Positions 1-7,934 of a stretch of 64,000 nt of DNA are shown here, one piece after another (the first letter of the stretch is position 1; every line of letters begins with the position of its first letter). A model generated the notes under the pieces. The model was not told where the DNA came from. It worked only from the letters and a program-made list of their open reading frames with translations, and did no database searches. Source of the DNA: an uncultured Jannaschia sp. (GTDB lineage Bacteria; Pseudomonadota; Alphaproteobacteria; Rhodobacterales; Rhodobacteraceae); assembly GCA_947494145.1 (NCBI GenBank), contig CANLTZ010000010.1:1-64000 (forward strand). Direction: 5' to 3'. A program made the translations under genes and the position numbers.

Positions 1-258
1 TCTACGCAGCTCTGGATAGATCAGACATAGCCGCGTAACTAAGATCAATCAGCCTCCGGCAAACCCGGCGCGGTTCACTGCAACCCTGCCGGCGACTTTC
101 TTTTTCTGGCTTACACATTGATGAGGACGCAGGCACTGTGGCTGAGGACAGGCTCTTCCTAATCCTTTAAAGCAACGGGTATCAGGTTCTTCCTGCGTTC
201 GGCATATGTCCTGATACCAATTCCGCTCTAAGTATCTGTTATAGTAGCATAAAAATAT
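1..258. other. Non-coding left flank, probably the end of another integrated element
   Basis: No convincing gene is seen here; the open frames are short and have no recognisable product. The base composition is more AT-rich than the chromosome to the right. One clear structure is an inverted repeat, GGTATCAGG at 178-186 and CCTGATACC at 210-218, with a 23-base loop. The stretch joins directly to a tRNA-Cys fragment at position 259 whose 5' half is missing. I therefore infer that this is the right end of a second mobile element inserted in the same tRNA gene. Confidence 0.4.
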
Positions 259-305
259 GGATTGCAAATCCGTGTACACCGGTTCGATTCCGGTACTCGC
301 CTCCA
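259..305 (+). pseudogene. 3' part of a tRNA-Cys gene (left attachment site)
   Basis: The segment carries the anticodon loop with GCA (TTGCAAA), a T arm (CCGG-TTCGATT-CCGG) and the acceptor 3' strand ACTCGCC followed by TCCA. The discriminator base T is the one expected for tRNA-Cys. The D arm and 5' acceptor strand (expected GGCGAGT) are absent: the bases before 259 are AT-rich and unrelated. The fragment cannot make a tRNA by itself. Its last 17 bases recur at 7832-7848. Tyrosine integrases commonly use a tRNA 3' half as attachment site, so this is read as an attachment-site copy left by integration. Confidence 0.8.
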
Positions 306-344
306 TTTCATTCTAAATCATAGGGTTAGCGGCTGAACGGTCGG

Positions 345-367
345 GTGTGACACAAAGTGGGACACAC
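345..367 (+). repeat. Left integrase arm-type site (paired TGNGACACA)
   Basis: Two copies of TGNGACACA, at 346-354 and 358-366, are spaced 12 bases apart. The whole 23-base unit recurs with one mismatch at 7750-7772. The pair sits between the left attachment site and the integrase start. Paired short repeats on both sides of the crossover core are typical arm-type binding sites of tyrosine recombinases; that role is inferred. Confidence 0.55.
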
Positions 368-372
368 GCCCT

Positions 373-1953
373 ATGATGCTGTCATCCTATCTAAGCCCCT
401 CAAGACACGGGATTTACTACTTCCGCTGGCCTATCCCTCCATCCATAGAGGGAAAGCGGACAACCATTCGTATCTCTTTGCGCACTCGGTGCCCGGATCG
501 GGCTGGTGATTTGGCCCGCCATCTTGCATCCTACGGACGAATACTGCGCGAGAACAATGCATTGGCGGGACTGAGACAAAGCGAGATACGCGAAAAGGTG
601 CAAGCCTACTTCAAGGCGCAACTGGACCAGTATCTTGACTGGCTGGACCGGCGCGGCTTGTCGAAGAATGCCTTGGAAGACGTTCGGTGCGAGATGCTGG
701 ACCACGAAAGCTATCTCGACATGGAGATGGAGAGCGACCAGTACCTGCCCGTCAAACCGTTCCTGCGAAAATCGGGCCTGACGGCGCGGGACTGGCAATC
801 CAGCCAGCCCATGATGCAACGCGAACTCCGCAAGGGACGCCGGGACTTGCTCAGGGCCGTTCTGGAAGCCGCTGAGCGCCTTGAGCATTATTCCTATGAC
901 AGTGCTCCTGCCATCACTCCTGCCGCTCCTGCGCCCGCTCTGCCAGCCTCATCGCCCTTGGGCACGGCGGTAGATGATTTCATCGCTGAGCATTCCCGCC
1001 AATGGGCGAGCAAGACCATCGGCCAGAACCGGGCGTACCTGAATATCCTTGTCGAATACTTTGGTCCTGACCGGCTGCTTGCCACGATCACGAAGCAGGA
1101 TGCGAGCGAGGTCAAGAAGGTCTTGCAGGCGCTACCGGCCAGCCGGAACACAAAGCCCAAGCTGAAAGCCATGCCGTTGATGCAGGTCATCAACGAACCC
1201 GGCCACAAGAAGATCGCGGCCAAGACGATCAACAGCCATATCCAGATGTTCAAGATGTTCTTCGACTGGGCGGAACGGCACGGGCATTCACCGCACACGC
1301 TCTTTGAAGGTATGAAGGTGAGGAAGGACAAGGCCAGCGAGAGCGAGCGCAAGCCCTTCACACCGGACCAAGCGCGCCTGATCTATACCGAGTTGACGGA
1401 AAACCCGTCCGGGCTGGTCCGCAAAGACAGCCACAGGTGGGGAATGCTCTTGGGCATGTTTACCGGGGCGCGTCTGAACGAGATTTGCCAACTCGACATT
1501 GCCGATGTGAAGCAGGACGGTGACATATGGTTCCTTAACATCACCGACGAAGGCGACGACACCAAGAGCGTCAAGTCGAAGGCAGGACGGCGCAAGGTGC
1601 CGCTGCATTCGGAGTTGATCCGCCTTGGCTTTCTCGACTTCGTGGACAGCCGCCGCAACGGCACTCGCCTATTCCCAGACTACAGCTACAGCGCGAACGG
1701 CGGCTATGGCCGAAACTTGGGCCGCTGGTGCAATGAAAGTTTCTTGCCCAAGCTGGGGATCAAGCAACCGGGTCTGGTGTTTCACAGCTTGCGACATACG
1801 GTTGTGACGCGACTGAGCCAAGCAGACGTTCCCGAGCCTGTCGTGCAATGCATCGTTGGCCACGCACGATCCGGGGTCACGCAAGAGGTCTATAACCGGG
1901 AAGGCTACACGCTCAAACAACTGAGCGATGCAATCGGACGGTTCCAGGTTTGA
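373..1953 (+). CDS. Tyrosine-type site-specific integrase
   Basis: This 526-residue protein is the recombinase expected to insert and excise the surrounding element at tRNA-Cys. The N-terminus (residues 6-55, YLSPSRHGIYYFRWPIP) resembles the DUF6538 domain found in many proteobacterial island integrases. A SAM-like core-binding domain follows at about 195-305. The catalytic domain at about 325-520 has Arg367 (TGARLNE), a lysine-rich beta-hairpin at about 398-408, His471 and Arg474 (HSLRHT), His497 (VGHA) and the nucleophile Tyr507 (EVYNRE). All catalytic residues appear present, so the enzyme is probably active. It starts 68 bases inside the attachment site and reads into the element. There are two consecutive ATG codons at the start; no strong ribosome binding site is visible. 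Confidence 0.93.
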   Translation: MMLSSYLSPSRHGIYYFRWPIPPSIEGKRTTIRISLRTRCPDRAGDLARHLASYGRILRENNALAGLRQSEIREKVQAYFKAQLDQYLDWLDRRGLSKNALEDVRCEMLDHESYLDMEMESDQYLPVKPFLRKSGLTARDWQSSQPMMQRELRKGRRDLLRAVLEAAERLEHYSYDSAPAITPAAPAPALPASSPLGTAVDDFIAEHSRQWASKTIGQNRAYLNILVEYFGPDRLLATITKQDASEVKKVLQALPASRNTKPKLKAMPLMQVINEPGHKKIAAKTINSHIQMFKMFFDWAERHGHSPHTLFEGMKVRKDKASESERKPFTPDQARLIYTELTENPSGLVRKDSHRWGMLLGMFTGARLNEICQLDIADVKQDGDIWFLNITDEGDDTKSVKSKAGRRKVPLHSELIRLGFLDFVDSRRNGTRLFPDYSYSANGGYGRNLGRWCNESFLPKLGIKQPGLVFHSLRHTVVTRLSQADVPEPVVQCIVGHARSGVTQEVYNREGYTLKQLSDAIGRFQV

Positions 1954-1960
1954 ACTGGCA

Positions 1961-2000
1961 GCGCCGTTCCTTATCGTTACCAGTAATGAGGGAGCGGCGC
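1961..2000. terminator. Hairpin between the convergent integrase and polymerase-like genes
   Basis: GCGCCGTTCCT at 1961-1971 can pair with GGGAGCGGCGC at 1990-2000, giving eleven pairs including two G-T wobbles and an 18-base loop. It lies just after the integrase stop and before the end of the convergent operon, where a two-way terminator would be expected. No clear T-run follows, so the terminator role is an inference from position. Confidence 0.4.
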
Positions 2001-2093
2001 AGACGGCGCGACCGATGGGTTATGCATCCATATATTTATTACTTTATATTCAGAAGGTTAAATCACACCCTCATATATAGAGGAAGGGAATCG

Positions 2094-3626
2094 TCATGCT
2101 TGTTCTCGCATTTCGTGGAAGGCTTGCAATCGACCGTGGTAGCCAGTTGGGCTAAGCGATTTCTCTATGTTCGCGTCTATCGGTTCGCCTGTTCCCTCGA
2201 CCGCCTCACCAAGCCCCATGTCGAAGTCAGTTTCACCGACCACACCGAACATATCTGCAAATGCGGCTTTCATGGTATCGGTCAGGACATCCTGCATCCC
2301 ATGATGCACGATGAAGCTGTCATGGACAGGCAAACAGGCATAGCCCATAGCGGCAAATCTGAGCATGACGGTTTCGGCTAGGTCACTGTCCTTACGCTGC
2401 AAACGCAACCCAACACCGGACCCAAAGTGCTGTTTGAACTCTGGGAAGCTTCTGACGATGAAGCGCTTGAAATCATCCCAGTCCCGCCCGGTCAGGTCTT
2501 TGCTGTAGCCCTTTACCTTGCCAATTTGTTCTACCCGTTCGGCATTCAAGAGCGCATTAAACGTCAGCTTCACCAGTTTGCGTTCATCCGGCCCGCCGGT
2601 ATGGACCACACATTTCGCATATGGATCAGCGGGAATGTTCTCGCCTGCTTCTGCAAACAGCATGGCCGCGTGCAGTCCCGAATAGTCCACTTCGACTGTG
2701 CGCTTGCCGTCGATTAGGATATAGGGCCGCAACGGGCTGGGGCAGCCGATCCACCACGCTCCGTTGAAACGTCCCCCCTGTTCCCAGTCGTTGTTGTTAA
2801 AGACCCGATAGACAATCCTTGCCGTTAAGTCAGGCGGGTGCGCTGGGGTTCTACCACGGAAGAACGCGATCTCATGCAGCTTGCGTCGCACCTCCCTATC
2901 GGACAAGGCCAAGTCTGCCCAATGGTCCGATAACATCTGATTGATGACGTGGAGATTGTCACGGGCTTTGTTGGCAAAGGCCACATCGCCATAGGCCACC
3001 ATTGGCTTTTTGCCGGTTTTCTTGTTCTTTTTGCCCTTGAGAATGATGCCCTCTGCCCCCTCTCGGCGGCGCAGCGTGGCATGGGACGCGCCAGCACTGC
3101 GCAGGGCCTCCAAAAGTCCGGGCGTGGCTTGATAGCGGCTGACATGTCCTTCTTGTCCGGTAGGGTCATGCCAATACGATGTTGTCTCCACGATCATGCC
3201 AGCGGCCTGCAAAGCCTGCATCGCGTCAAAGAACGTCCGTTTGGACAAGAACGCAGCCCCATAACGCCCCGAGCACATCTTTTGTAGGGCGGACGTCCCG
3301 GTGCCGATGCCAACTTCTAGGCGCATGTCGCTCAGGTGCGCGCGGAACAGATCAAGCGCGATAGCCTGTACAGCGTCCCGGTATTTTTGCAGCGTCGGCC
3401 CCTTGCGCCTGCGTTCACGCTTCACGTCCGGGCTGGCGATCTCGGCTTCTTGCAAGCTACCGGCCAGTCCCGTCAGATAGTCCTTTAGCGATGGCAATGC
3501 CGTTTCCCATTGAGGATCAAACGGACGCGCGTTTTCGTCCGCGTATCTATCTGTTTTCCGCTCGCCCGTTCTGTTTGAGGGCTTTTCACCAGACAGTGCC
3601 AACTTGTTTCCAGTCTCTTGGCTCAA
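2094..3626 (-). CDS. Uncharacterised protein with family A / T7-like polymerase palm motifs and N-terminal winged helix
   Basis: This 510-residue protein is usually found only as a hypothetical in mobile elements. Residues 80-175 look like a winged-helix domain (SKRTFFDAMQALQAAGMIV, then a HVSRYQATP strand), as in plasmid replication initiators. The C-terminal half has the three palm motifs in order. Motif A is DYSGLH at 314-319. Motif B is like R349-x3-K353-x2-F356. Motif C is HDSF at 435-438. HDSF is the T7 RNA polymerase form; DNA polymerase I has HDE. The segment 273-320 (YRVFN, GGRFNGAWW) is a family signature. No 3'-5' exonuclease domain is seen. It starts with TTG overlapping the upstream stop as TTGA, so translation is coupled to the restriction enzyme. 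Replication, priming or defence are all possible; the function is unknown. Confidence 0.65.
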   Translation of the reverse strand: MSQETGNKLALSGEKPSNRTGERKTDRYADENARPFDPQWETALPSLKDYLTGLAGSLQEAEIASPDVKRERRRKGPTLQKYRDAVQAIALDLFRAHLSDMRLEVGIGTGTSALQKMCSGRYGAAFLSKRTFFDAMQALQAAGMIVETTSYWHDPTGQEGHVSRYQATPGLLEALRSAGASHATLRRREGAEGIILKGKKNKKTGKKPMVAYGDVAFANKARDNLHVINQMLSDHWADLALSDREVRRKLHEIAFFRGRTPAHPPDLTARIVYRVFNNNDWEQGGRFNGAWWIGCPSPLRPYILIDGKRTVEVDYSGLHAAMLFAEAGENIPADPYAKCVVHTGGPDERKLVKLTFNALLNAERVEQIGKVKGYSKDLTGRDWDDFKRFIVRSFPEFKQHFGSGVGLRLQRKDSDLAETVMLRFAAMGYACLPVHDSFIVHHGMQDVLTDTMKAAFADMFGVVGETDFDMGLGEAVEGTGEPIDANIEKSLSPTGYHGRLQAFHEMREQA

Positions 3627-6600
3627 CCGTAGCGGTCCGAGCTATCCAAGCCCGTGCGGTAGCCATGCAGGCGATTTTCAGACGCGGGGTAGCGCGGCAC
3701 GACATTCTTAAAGAAAGGGTCAGTTTCCATGTCCAGTTTGATAGCGGCCAGATCATCCTTTGACAGCCCCAGTGCAGGTCCGACCAGAGCGTCAATCTTG
3801 TCCACGCAGGCTTCAATCCCGGCTTTGTGGTCGGCTTTCGCAAAGCTGTCCACAACTGCCTGATAATCAGCAAGCGCCTTGGCAGTGGATGGTATCGCAA
3901 GTTTCAGGATGCCCTCGCGGTCAATGGTTTGCCCATCAAGAGTATTGAGCGCGGCGGCGATGCCAGCGGCCATGTCCTCTGTCTGTACCTCAATCCAGTC
4001 AAACAGTTGCTTTGACACCTGCAGGCGATAGCCGGTCTCTGTCTTCGAGCTTATGACCGGCGCTGTGATCTCGATCTTCTCTGCGGCGATTTGAAAGCTC
4101 TCTGACCACTCCACCTTTTCTTTTGGGTGCGCTTTGATGGCTGCTGTCAGTGTCGGCAGTTTCAAGGCGTCTAAAGCGGCGCGCATACTTGCCTCTGTCT
4201 GGTACTCATGCTCGCAAGCCGACACCAGTTCCGCCCTCAACGCCTCAAGTCCTTTCGAGGCGGGCAGTAGCTTGTCTGACCAAGGCAAAAGGCGCAGGTT
4301 AGTGGGGTAAATGTCACTGCGTATCATGTTCATATAAGACATCCGAAGCGCCAAGACGTAAAAGTAACGGATGGGTCGCGACACAAAGAATAGATCGAAC
4401 GGAAAGTCTGTCGCCTTGTCACGCGGAACAAAAACAGTTGCAGTATCAGTGAAAGCAACTTTGTGAGGGTCGAAAGAAACTGCATTCGGAGTGACTGCAA
4501 TGCGGGCCACTGCCCACATGCGCTCCGGCAATATGTCCTGAAATGCGAACAGGTACTTGTTGCGGGCTTTTGAAATGTCGATGCCGGTGTCTTGCGGCTC
4601 ACCGTATATCGCGCCAGTGACGATGTTTTCTGCCTTGTAAACAGTATGCCCCTGTCCCGGCCCCGCCTTTTGTTTCTTACCCGCGAATACAATCCCTCGG
4701 GAAATCATCTCACGGTGTTCCCAGTCCAGTTGGCCCGTCGAAGGTGCATCCAACCGAACAGTGCCTCGGTTCGCCCCACGTTGTTTGTAGTAGTAGGTGG
4801 CGAGGACAGTCTCAAAACGTGGGTTCTTTCGTAGCTTTCTGACAATCGCCAACCGCGCAGGCGTCAGGCGGGTAAGAATGCGCCCATCATCCGAGAACAC
4901 GTCAGCATAATCGACTTCTTGTGCCGTGACGCTGTCAAAATCAAAGCTGGGGCGTTTAACACCCTCCTCAAAATGAATACAGTCCTTTGTCGCCAGTTTT
5001 ATCTTTACCTTGTCTGGGGCAAAACGTGGCGTGTTACGATCTCGGATAAAGGTCCAGTACGCGGTAGCTTCTTCACCCACGGCTTTGCTTATGCGTCCGT
5101 CGATCCACTTGTCGAGCCGCGCGGCGCGTACCTGCCGGGCCAAAGCAGGATCATGCGAAGTGTCGGTCTTCCCTGAAAGAACCTCGTCAGTCAAAGCCAG
5201 CTTTGGGGGCCGCGCCTCGGCAATAAACACAACGGGTAGGACGTCCGCATCGAAGACGTGACGCCAAATCAGTTCAAGATCAACAATCTCTGTGATAGTC
5301 CACCTGCCACCGGGCGCGAACAGCCTTCTGATATCCGCGTTTTCGTTTGTCCCGCATAGGGCCAGTGGCAGAACGAACCCCACTTTGCCCGCGCCTAGCC
5401 CATGCCGATCCGGGCCTTTGCACCAACTGTCTAAAGCCTTGTAAAGAAACAGTGCGTAAAGGTTGGCCTCTGCTGAAATACCGCTCCAACTTTCGTTCTG
5501 CCCCGGTTTGTCCCGCTTACTCTCAAAGTACTCGGTTGTCTTTGCATCAAGCGCGCCCGAGCGTTCCGGGCGAACATAAGGCGGATTGCCCACCACACCG
5601 CCATAGCTCAAGGTATCAAACTCAGCCCATCGGCCCTGTTGCCCAACATCAAGATTGGACCGAACGATGCTGTTGCCTTTGTCTGAAACGGGAATGTCGG
5701 GAAAGCCCCTGGCAATCAGATCATCCTTGAACGATAGCGCGTGCCACAGAAGCTGGATTTGGGCCAAGACGGCTGAAAAGGTGTTCAGATCATTCCCGTA
5801 AATGCGCTCAAGAGCGTCAAGGACTTCCGCGTAGTTTCCTAGCCCTTTATCTACATCTTCTCCGATGACCTGTTGATAACGCTCAATCAGGAATGTTCCA
5901 CTGCCACAAGCCGGATCAAGAACCTTGTCATCAGGTGACAAGTCCATTGCGTCCAAGATATATCGCGCAACTGACGTGGGCGTATAGTACTCTCCAAATC
6001 GCTTACGCTGCTTTCTATCCAAAAAGCGGTCATAGACGCCGGTAAGAATGTCACCCTTAACAGTGGTGAAATCGTAACGGGAAAGCTGATACATTGCCCA
6101 CTCGATAGAGTTGGACAGGTTGGGATTGTCCGCAAAGAACACCCAATCTAGTTCCGTCTCATCGAAGGCAGCAGCATAAAGTTTTTCCGCCTTCTCGTAG
6201 GCCATTTGCAGAAGGCGAGTATAGCCTTGCTCAAAGGTTTCTCTGAGACTCTGGAAAGCCTGTACGCCACCATTGCAAAGGTAGCGATGCTCACCGAAAA
6301 ACTTATGATCCTCAAAGAAACGGATTAGCAGGATGCGGGCCAAAACAAGGTTGGCTGTTTCCGTGGCAAACATCTCATAGGTCTGGGCTTCGGATTGCGT
6401 GGATATGCGCCGCTCAAAACTGGGCAGGCCATCTAAAGCTAGGCGCGATATGCTTCCGCGCCGTTTAAGGTCTCTGGACAACTTGGCGGCAGCACTTGGG
6501 TACGTTTTAGCAAGCTCGTATGAAGCTGGACTGGCGGAAATCCTGAGCGTGTAGGGATCAAACACCGAAGGACCATAGGTTTTTTCAAAAACCGCTACCT

Positions 6601-7312
6601 CTTGCCGTATCGCTTTTATCTGCGGCGCTAGTTCCTTGAGTGCAGCCAATGTACTTTCTTGCAAGGCTTGCGTAGTTGTTCGCAAAGCAGTGTAGAAGTG
6701 ACGGCGGGCGAGTTTGGTCTTGTTCTGAACACGTTTGGACGCGCTGTCATCGCAGATTAACTTATCAGTCGCGATCAGGCTAACATCGCCATCCCTGAAT
6801 GATTTCAAGCGTTCCGGCACACCCGCTTGGTCAAACTTCATCCGGGAAAACAGGGTGATAAAGTCGTCCAGAGACTGCGACCCGTCTGTCTTAAAGATCA
6901 AGTCGTTAGCGGAGATTGAATAGTCCGCCATTGTGGGGCGGGCAATGATTGCGTTTGGTTCAACCATAACGAACCAAGCAGTGTCGGGGGTGATGTACTT
7001 CGACTTCTCTGCAAAGATTACTTCACGCTTGATTTCATTTGAGAAAGCGCTGTGTTCGTCTTTTGCCTCAACGACAATCCAATCAATGTCTATTTCGTTG
7101 CCCTTGGCGTCTGTAAGCCCACTGGGCGCACGGCATGTAACGTCTGGCCTGCCCGCCTCCCCGGCAATGTCAATGTGTACCTTTGGCTTGGGATATCCCA
7201 AGACATCGCAAAACAAGTCCCTGATCGGACCGTACATCGCCGCTTCTTGCCCCGCAGGGGTTCCCAAGATGGAGCCTATAGCGTCGAGGAACTTCTTTTC
7301 AGTCTTGCTCAT
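3623..7312 (-). CDS. Type IIG (Eco57I-like) restriction-modification enzyme
   Basis: This 1229-residue protein fuses cleavage, adenine methylation and target recognition. Near the N-terminus is a PD-(D/E)XK nuclease site, Asp57 (GRPDVT) and Glu82-x-Lys84 (VVEAK). The methyltransferase region has motif X-like GEYYTPTSVARYIL at 440-453, the SAM-binding DPACGSGT at 466-473 and the catalytic NPPY at 576-579. A long C-terminal half would hold the target-recognition domain. Such enzymes typically methylate N6-adenine and cut outside their site. All motifs are intact, and no separate specificity or methylase gene is nearby. It is the first gene of the operon and overlaps the polymerase-like gene by four bases. 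A BREX PglX role is less likely because no other BREX gene is present. Confidence 0.88.
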   Translation of the reverse strand: MSKTEKKFLDAIGSILGTPAGQEAAMYGPIRDLFCDVLGYPKPKVHIDIAGEAGRPDVTCRAPSGLTDAKGNEIDIDWIVVEAKDEHSAFSNEIKREVIFAEKSKYITPDTAWFVMVEPNAIIARPTMADYSISANDLIFKTDGSQSLDDFITLFSRMKFDQAGVPERLKSFRDGDVSLIATDKLICDDSASKRVQNKTKLARRHFYTALRTTTQALQESTLAALKELAPQIKAIRQEVAVFEKTYGPSVFDPYTLRISASPASYELAKTYPSAAAKLSRDLKRRGSISRLALDGLPSFERRISTQSEAQTYEMFATETANLVLARILLIRFFEDHKFFGEHRYLCNGGVQAFQSLRETFEQGYTRLLQMAYEKAEKLYAAAFDETELDWVFFADNPNLSNSIEWAMYQLSRYDFTTVKGDILTGVYDRFLDRKQRKRFGEYYTPTSVARYILDAMDLSPDDKVLDPACGSGTFLIERYQQVIGEDVDKGLGNYAEVLDALERIYGNDLNTFSAVLAQIQLLWHALSFKDDLIARGFPDIPVSDKGNSIVRSNLDVGQQGRWAEFDTLSYGGVVGNPPYVRPERSGALDAKTTEYFESKRDKPGQNESWSGISAEANLYALFLYKALDSWCKGPDRHGLGAGKVGFVLPLALCGTNENADIRRLFAPGGRWTITEIVDLELIWRHVFDADVLPVVFIAEARPPKLALTDEVLSGKTDTSHDPALARQVRAARLDKWIDGRISKAVGEEATAYWTFIRDRNTPRFAPDKVKIKLATKDCIHFEEGVKRPSFDFDSVTAQEVDYADVFSDDGRILTRLTPARLAIVRKLRKNPRFETVLATYYYKQRGANRGTVRLDAPSTGQLDWEHREMISRGIVFAGKKQKAGPGQGHTVYKAENIVTGAIYGEPQDTGIDISKARNKYLFAFQDILPERMWAVARIAVTPNAVSFDPHKVAFTDTATVFVPRDKATDFPFDLFFVSRPIRYFYVLALRMSYMNMIRSDIYPTNLRLLPWSDKLLPASKGLEALRAELVSACEHEYQTEASMRAALDALKLPTLTAAIKAHPKEKVEWSESFQIAAEKIEITAPVISSKTETGYRLQVSKQLFDWIEVQTEDMAAGIAAALNTLDGQTIDREGILKLAIPSTAKALADYQAVVDSFAKADHKAGIEACVDKIDALVGPALGLSKDDLAAIKLDMETDPFFKNVVPRYPASENRLHGYRTGLDSSDRYG

Positions 7313-7511
7313 TTCTGCCCACTTTTTTCAAACACACTACCCAATCGGGAAAAACCTTCAAGTATCAACAGCCTACAGCGCACTTGTAGGGCTTTGATCG
7401 TCGCCTCGCGAAGCATAGCTAAGCCGCTGGGCTAAACGTCTTCTTAAAAATCCGGCACATTTTTTCGTGGCCCCATCTATACATAGCCACGCGCCGACTT
7501 CCCCCATACCC

Positions 7512-7717
7512 CACTCGCCCGGACAGGGATACGCCCCGGTTCGCAACCCGGCCTCACCATAGGACAAGAGAAGCGCCGGGGGTCGGCATCCGGGCCACCT
7601 ATAGGGATAAAGAAACGCGGGGCCGTGACCCGCCCCCACTATTGGACAGAAGAACCGCCAAGACCTGAGCAACCCACCCTATTAAGGACTAGGAAGGCCA
7701 CCCAAGACGGGACGCGC
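7512..7717. repeat. Five degenerate tandem units of about 41 bp
   Basis: Units begin at 7512, 7555, 7596, 7637 and 7675, so the spacing is 43, 41, 41 and 38 bases. Each opens with a block like CACC-AT-AGGACA-GAA and continues with a GC-rich block. Three of the GC-rich blocks can fold: CCGGTT/AACC in the first, CCGG/CCGG in the second, GCGGG/CCCGC in the third. A sixth, weaker unit may start near 7473. The regular spacing suggests protein-binding iterons or a structured leader upstream of the minus-strand operon. The alignment was made by eye and needs a statistical test. Confidence 0.5.
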
Positions 7718-7749
7718 CGGTTGACAGAAACACAACCCAGACAGCATAA

Positions 7750-7772
7750 GTGTGACACAAAGTGCGACACAC
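7750..7772 (+). repeat. Right integrase arm-type site (paired TGNGACACA)
   Basis: TGTGACACA at 7751-7759 and TGCGACACA at 7763-7771 have the same 12-base spacing and orientation as the left copy at 345-367. Together the two copies would flank the crossover core in the circular form of the element. The integrase-binding role is inferred. Confidence 0.55.
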
Positions 7773-7831
7773 AACTCAACCTCGCACTCGATTGTTCAAG
7801 CCTTCCAGTGGCTTAGAAAAATGGTAGCGGG

Positions 7832-7848
7832 TCCGGTACTCGCCTCCA
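7832..7848 (+). repeat. Right attachment site (tRNA-Cys 3' end duplicate)
   Basis: TCCGGTACTCGCCTCCA is identical to 289-305, the last 17 bases of the tRNA-Cys fragment. The match stops on both sides, so only the end of the tRNA was duplicated. It marks the boundary between the element and the chromosomal bhc region. Confidence 0.85.
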
Positions 7849-7934
7849 AAGCTATTCCTGCTGGTCTCGCCGTCGCTTAACTTACCTCCCACAAACATAT
7901 TTCAGGCTCAGTGCGCGCTGCGATGCCAGTCCGT

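Larger units (their letters stand above)
7313..7831. other. Non-coding right end of the element
   Basis: About 520 bases lie between the start of the restriction gene and the right attachment site. The first 150 bases are AT-rich and should hold the promoter of the minus-strand operon. From about 7512 to 7717 there are degenerate units of about 41 bases, and 7750-7772 matches the integrase-arm repeat seen at the left end. No gene is convincing: the open frames across it follow no family and the unit length is not a multiple of three. Confidence 0.6.
289..7848. mobile_element. Integrative element at tRNA-Cys carrying type IIG R-M and polymerase-like genes
   Basis: The element is bounded by the 17-bp direct repeat TCCGGTACTCGCCTCCA at 289-305 and 7832-7848, the 3' end of tRNA-Cys. 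Inside are a tyrosine integrase next to the left end, a convergent two-gene operon, and a non-coding right end with repeats. Integrase-arm-like repeats lie just inside both ends. Its base composition is visibly lower in GC than the bhc region that follows. No plasmid transfer, phage structural or relaxase gene is present, so it is a small cargo island that would need outside help to move between cells. Confidence 0.8.

Noticed and set aside
49-306. An 85-residue minus-strand frame at the left end
   Set aside because: It covers the tRNA fragment, has no ribosome binding site or family similarity, and is probably chance.
3623-7312. PglX-type methylase of a BREX system
   Set aside because: The protein has its own PD-(D/E)XK nuclease residues and no BREX partners (brxA, brxB, brxC, pglZ, brxL) are near, so type IIG is the simpler reading.
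7473-7717. CRISPR array made from the units of about 41 bp
   Set aside because: The units are degenerate with no identical repeat or distinct spacers, and no cas gene is present. They fit iterons or structured leader sequence better.
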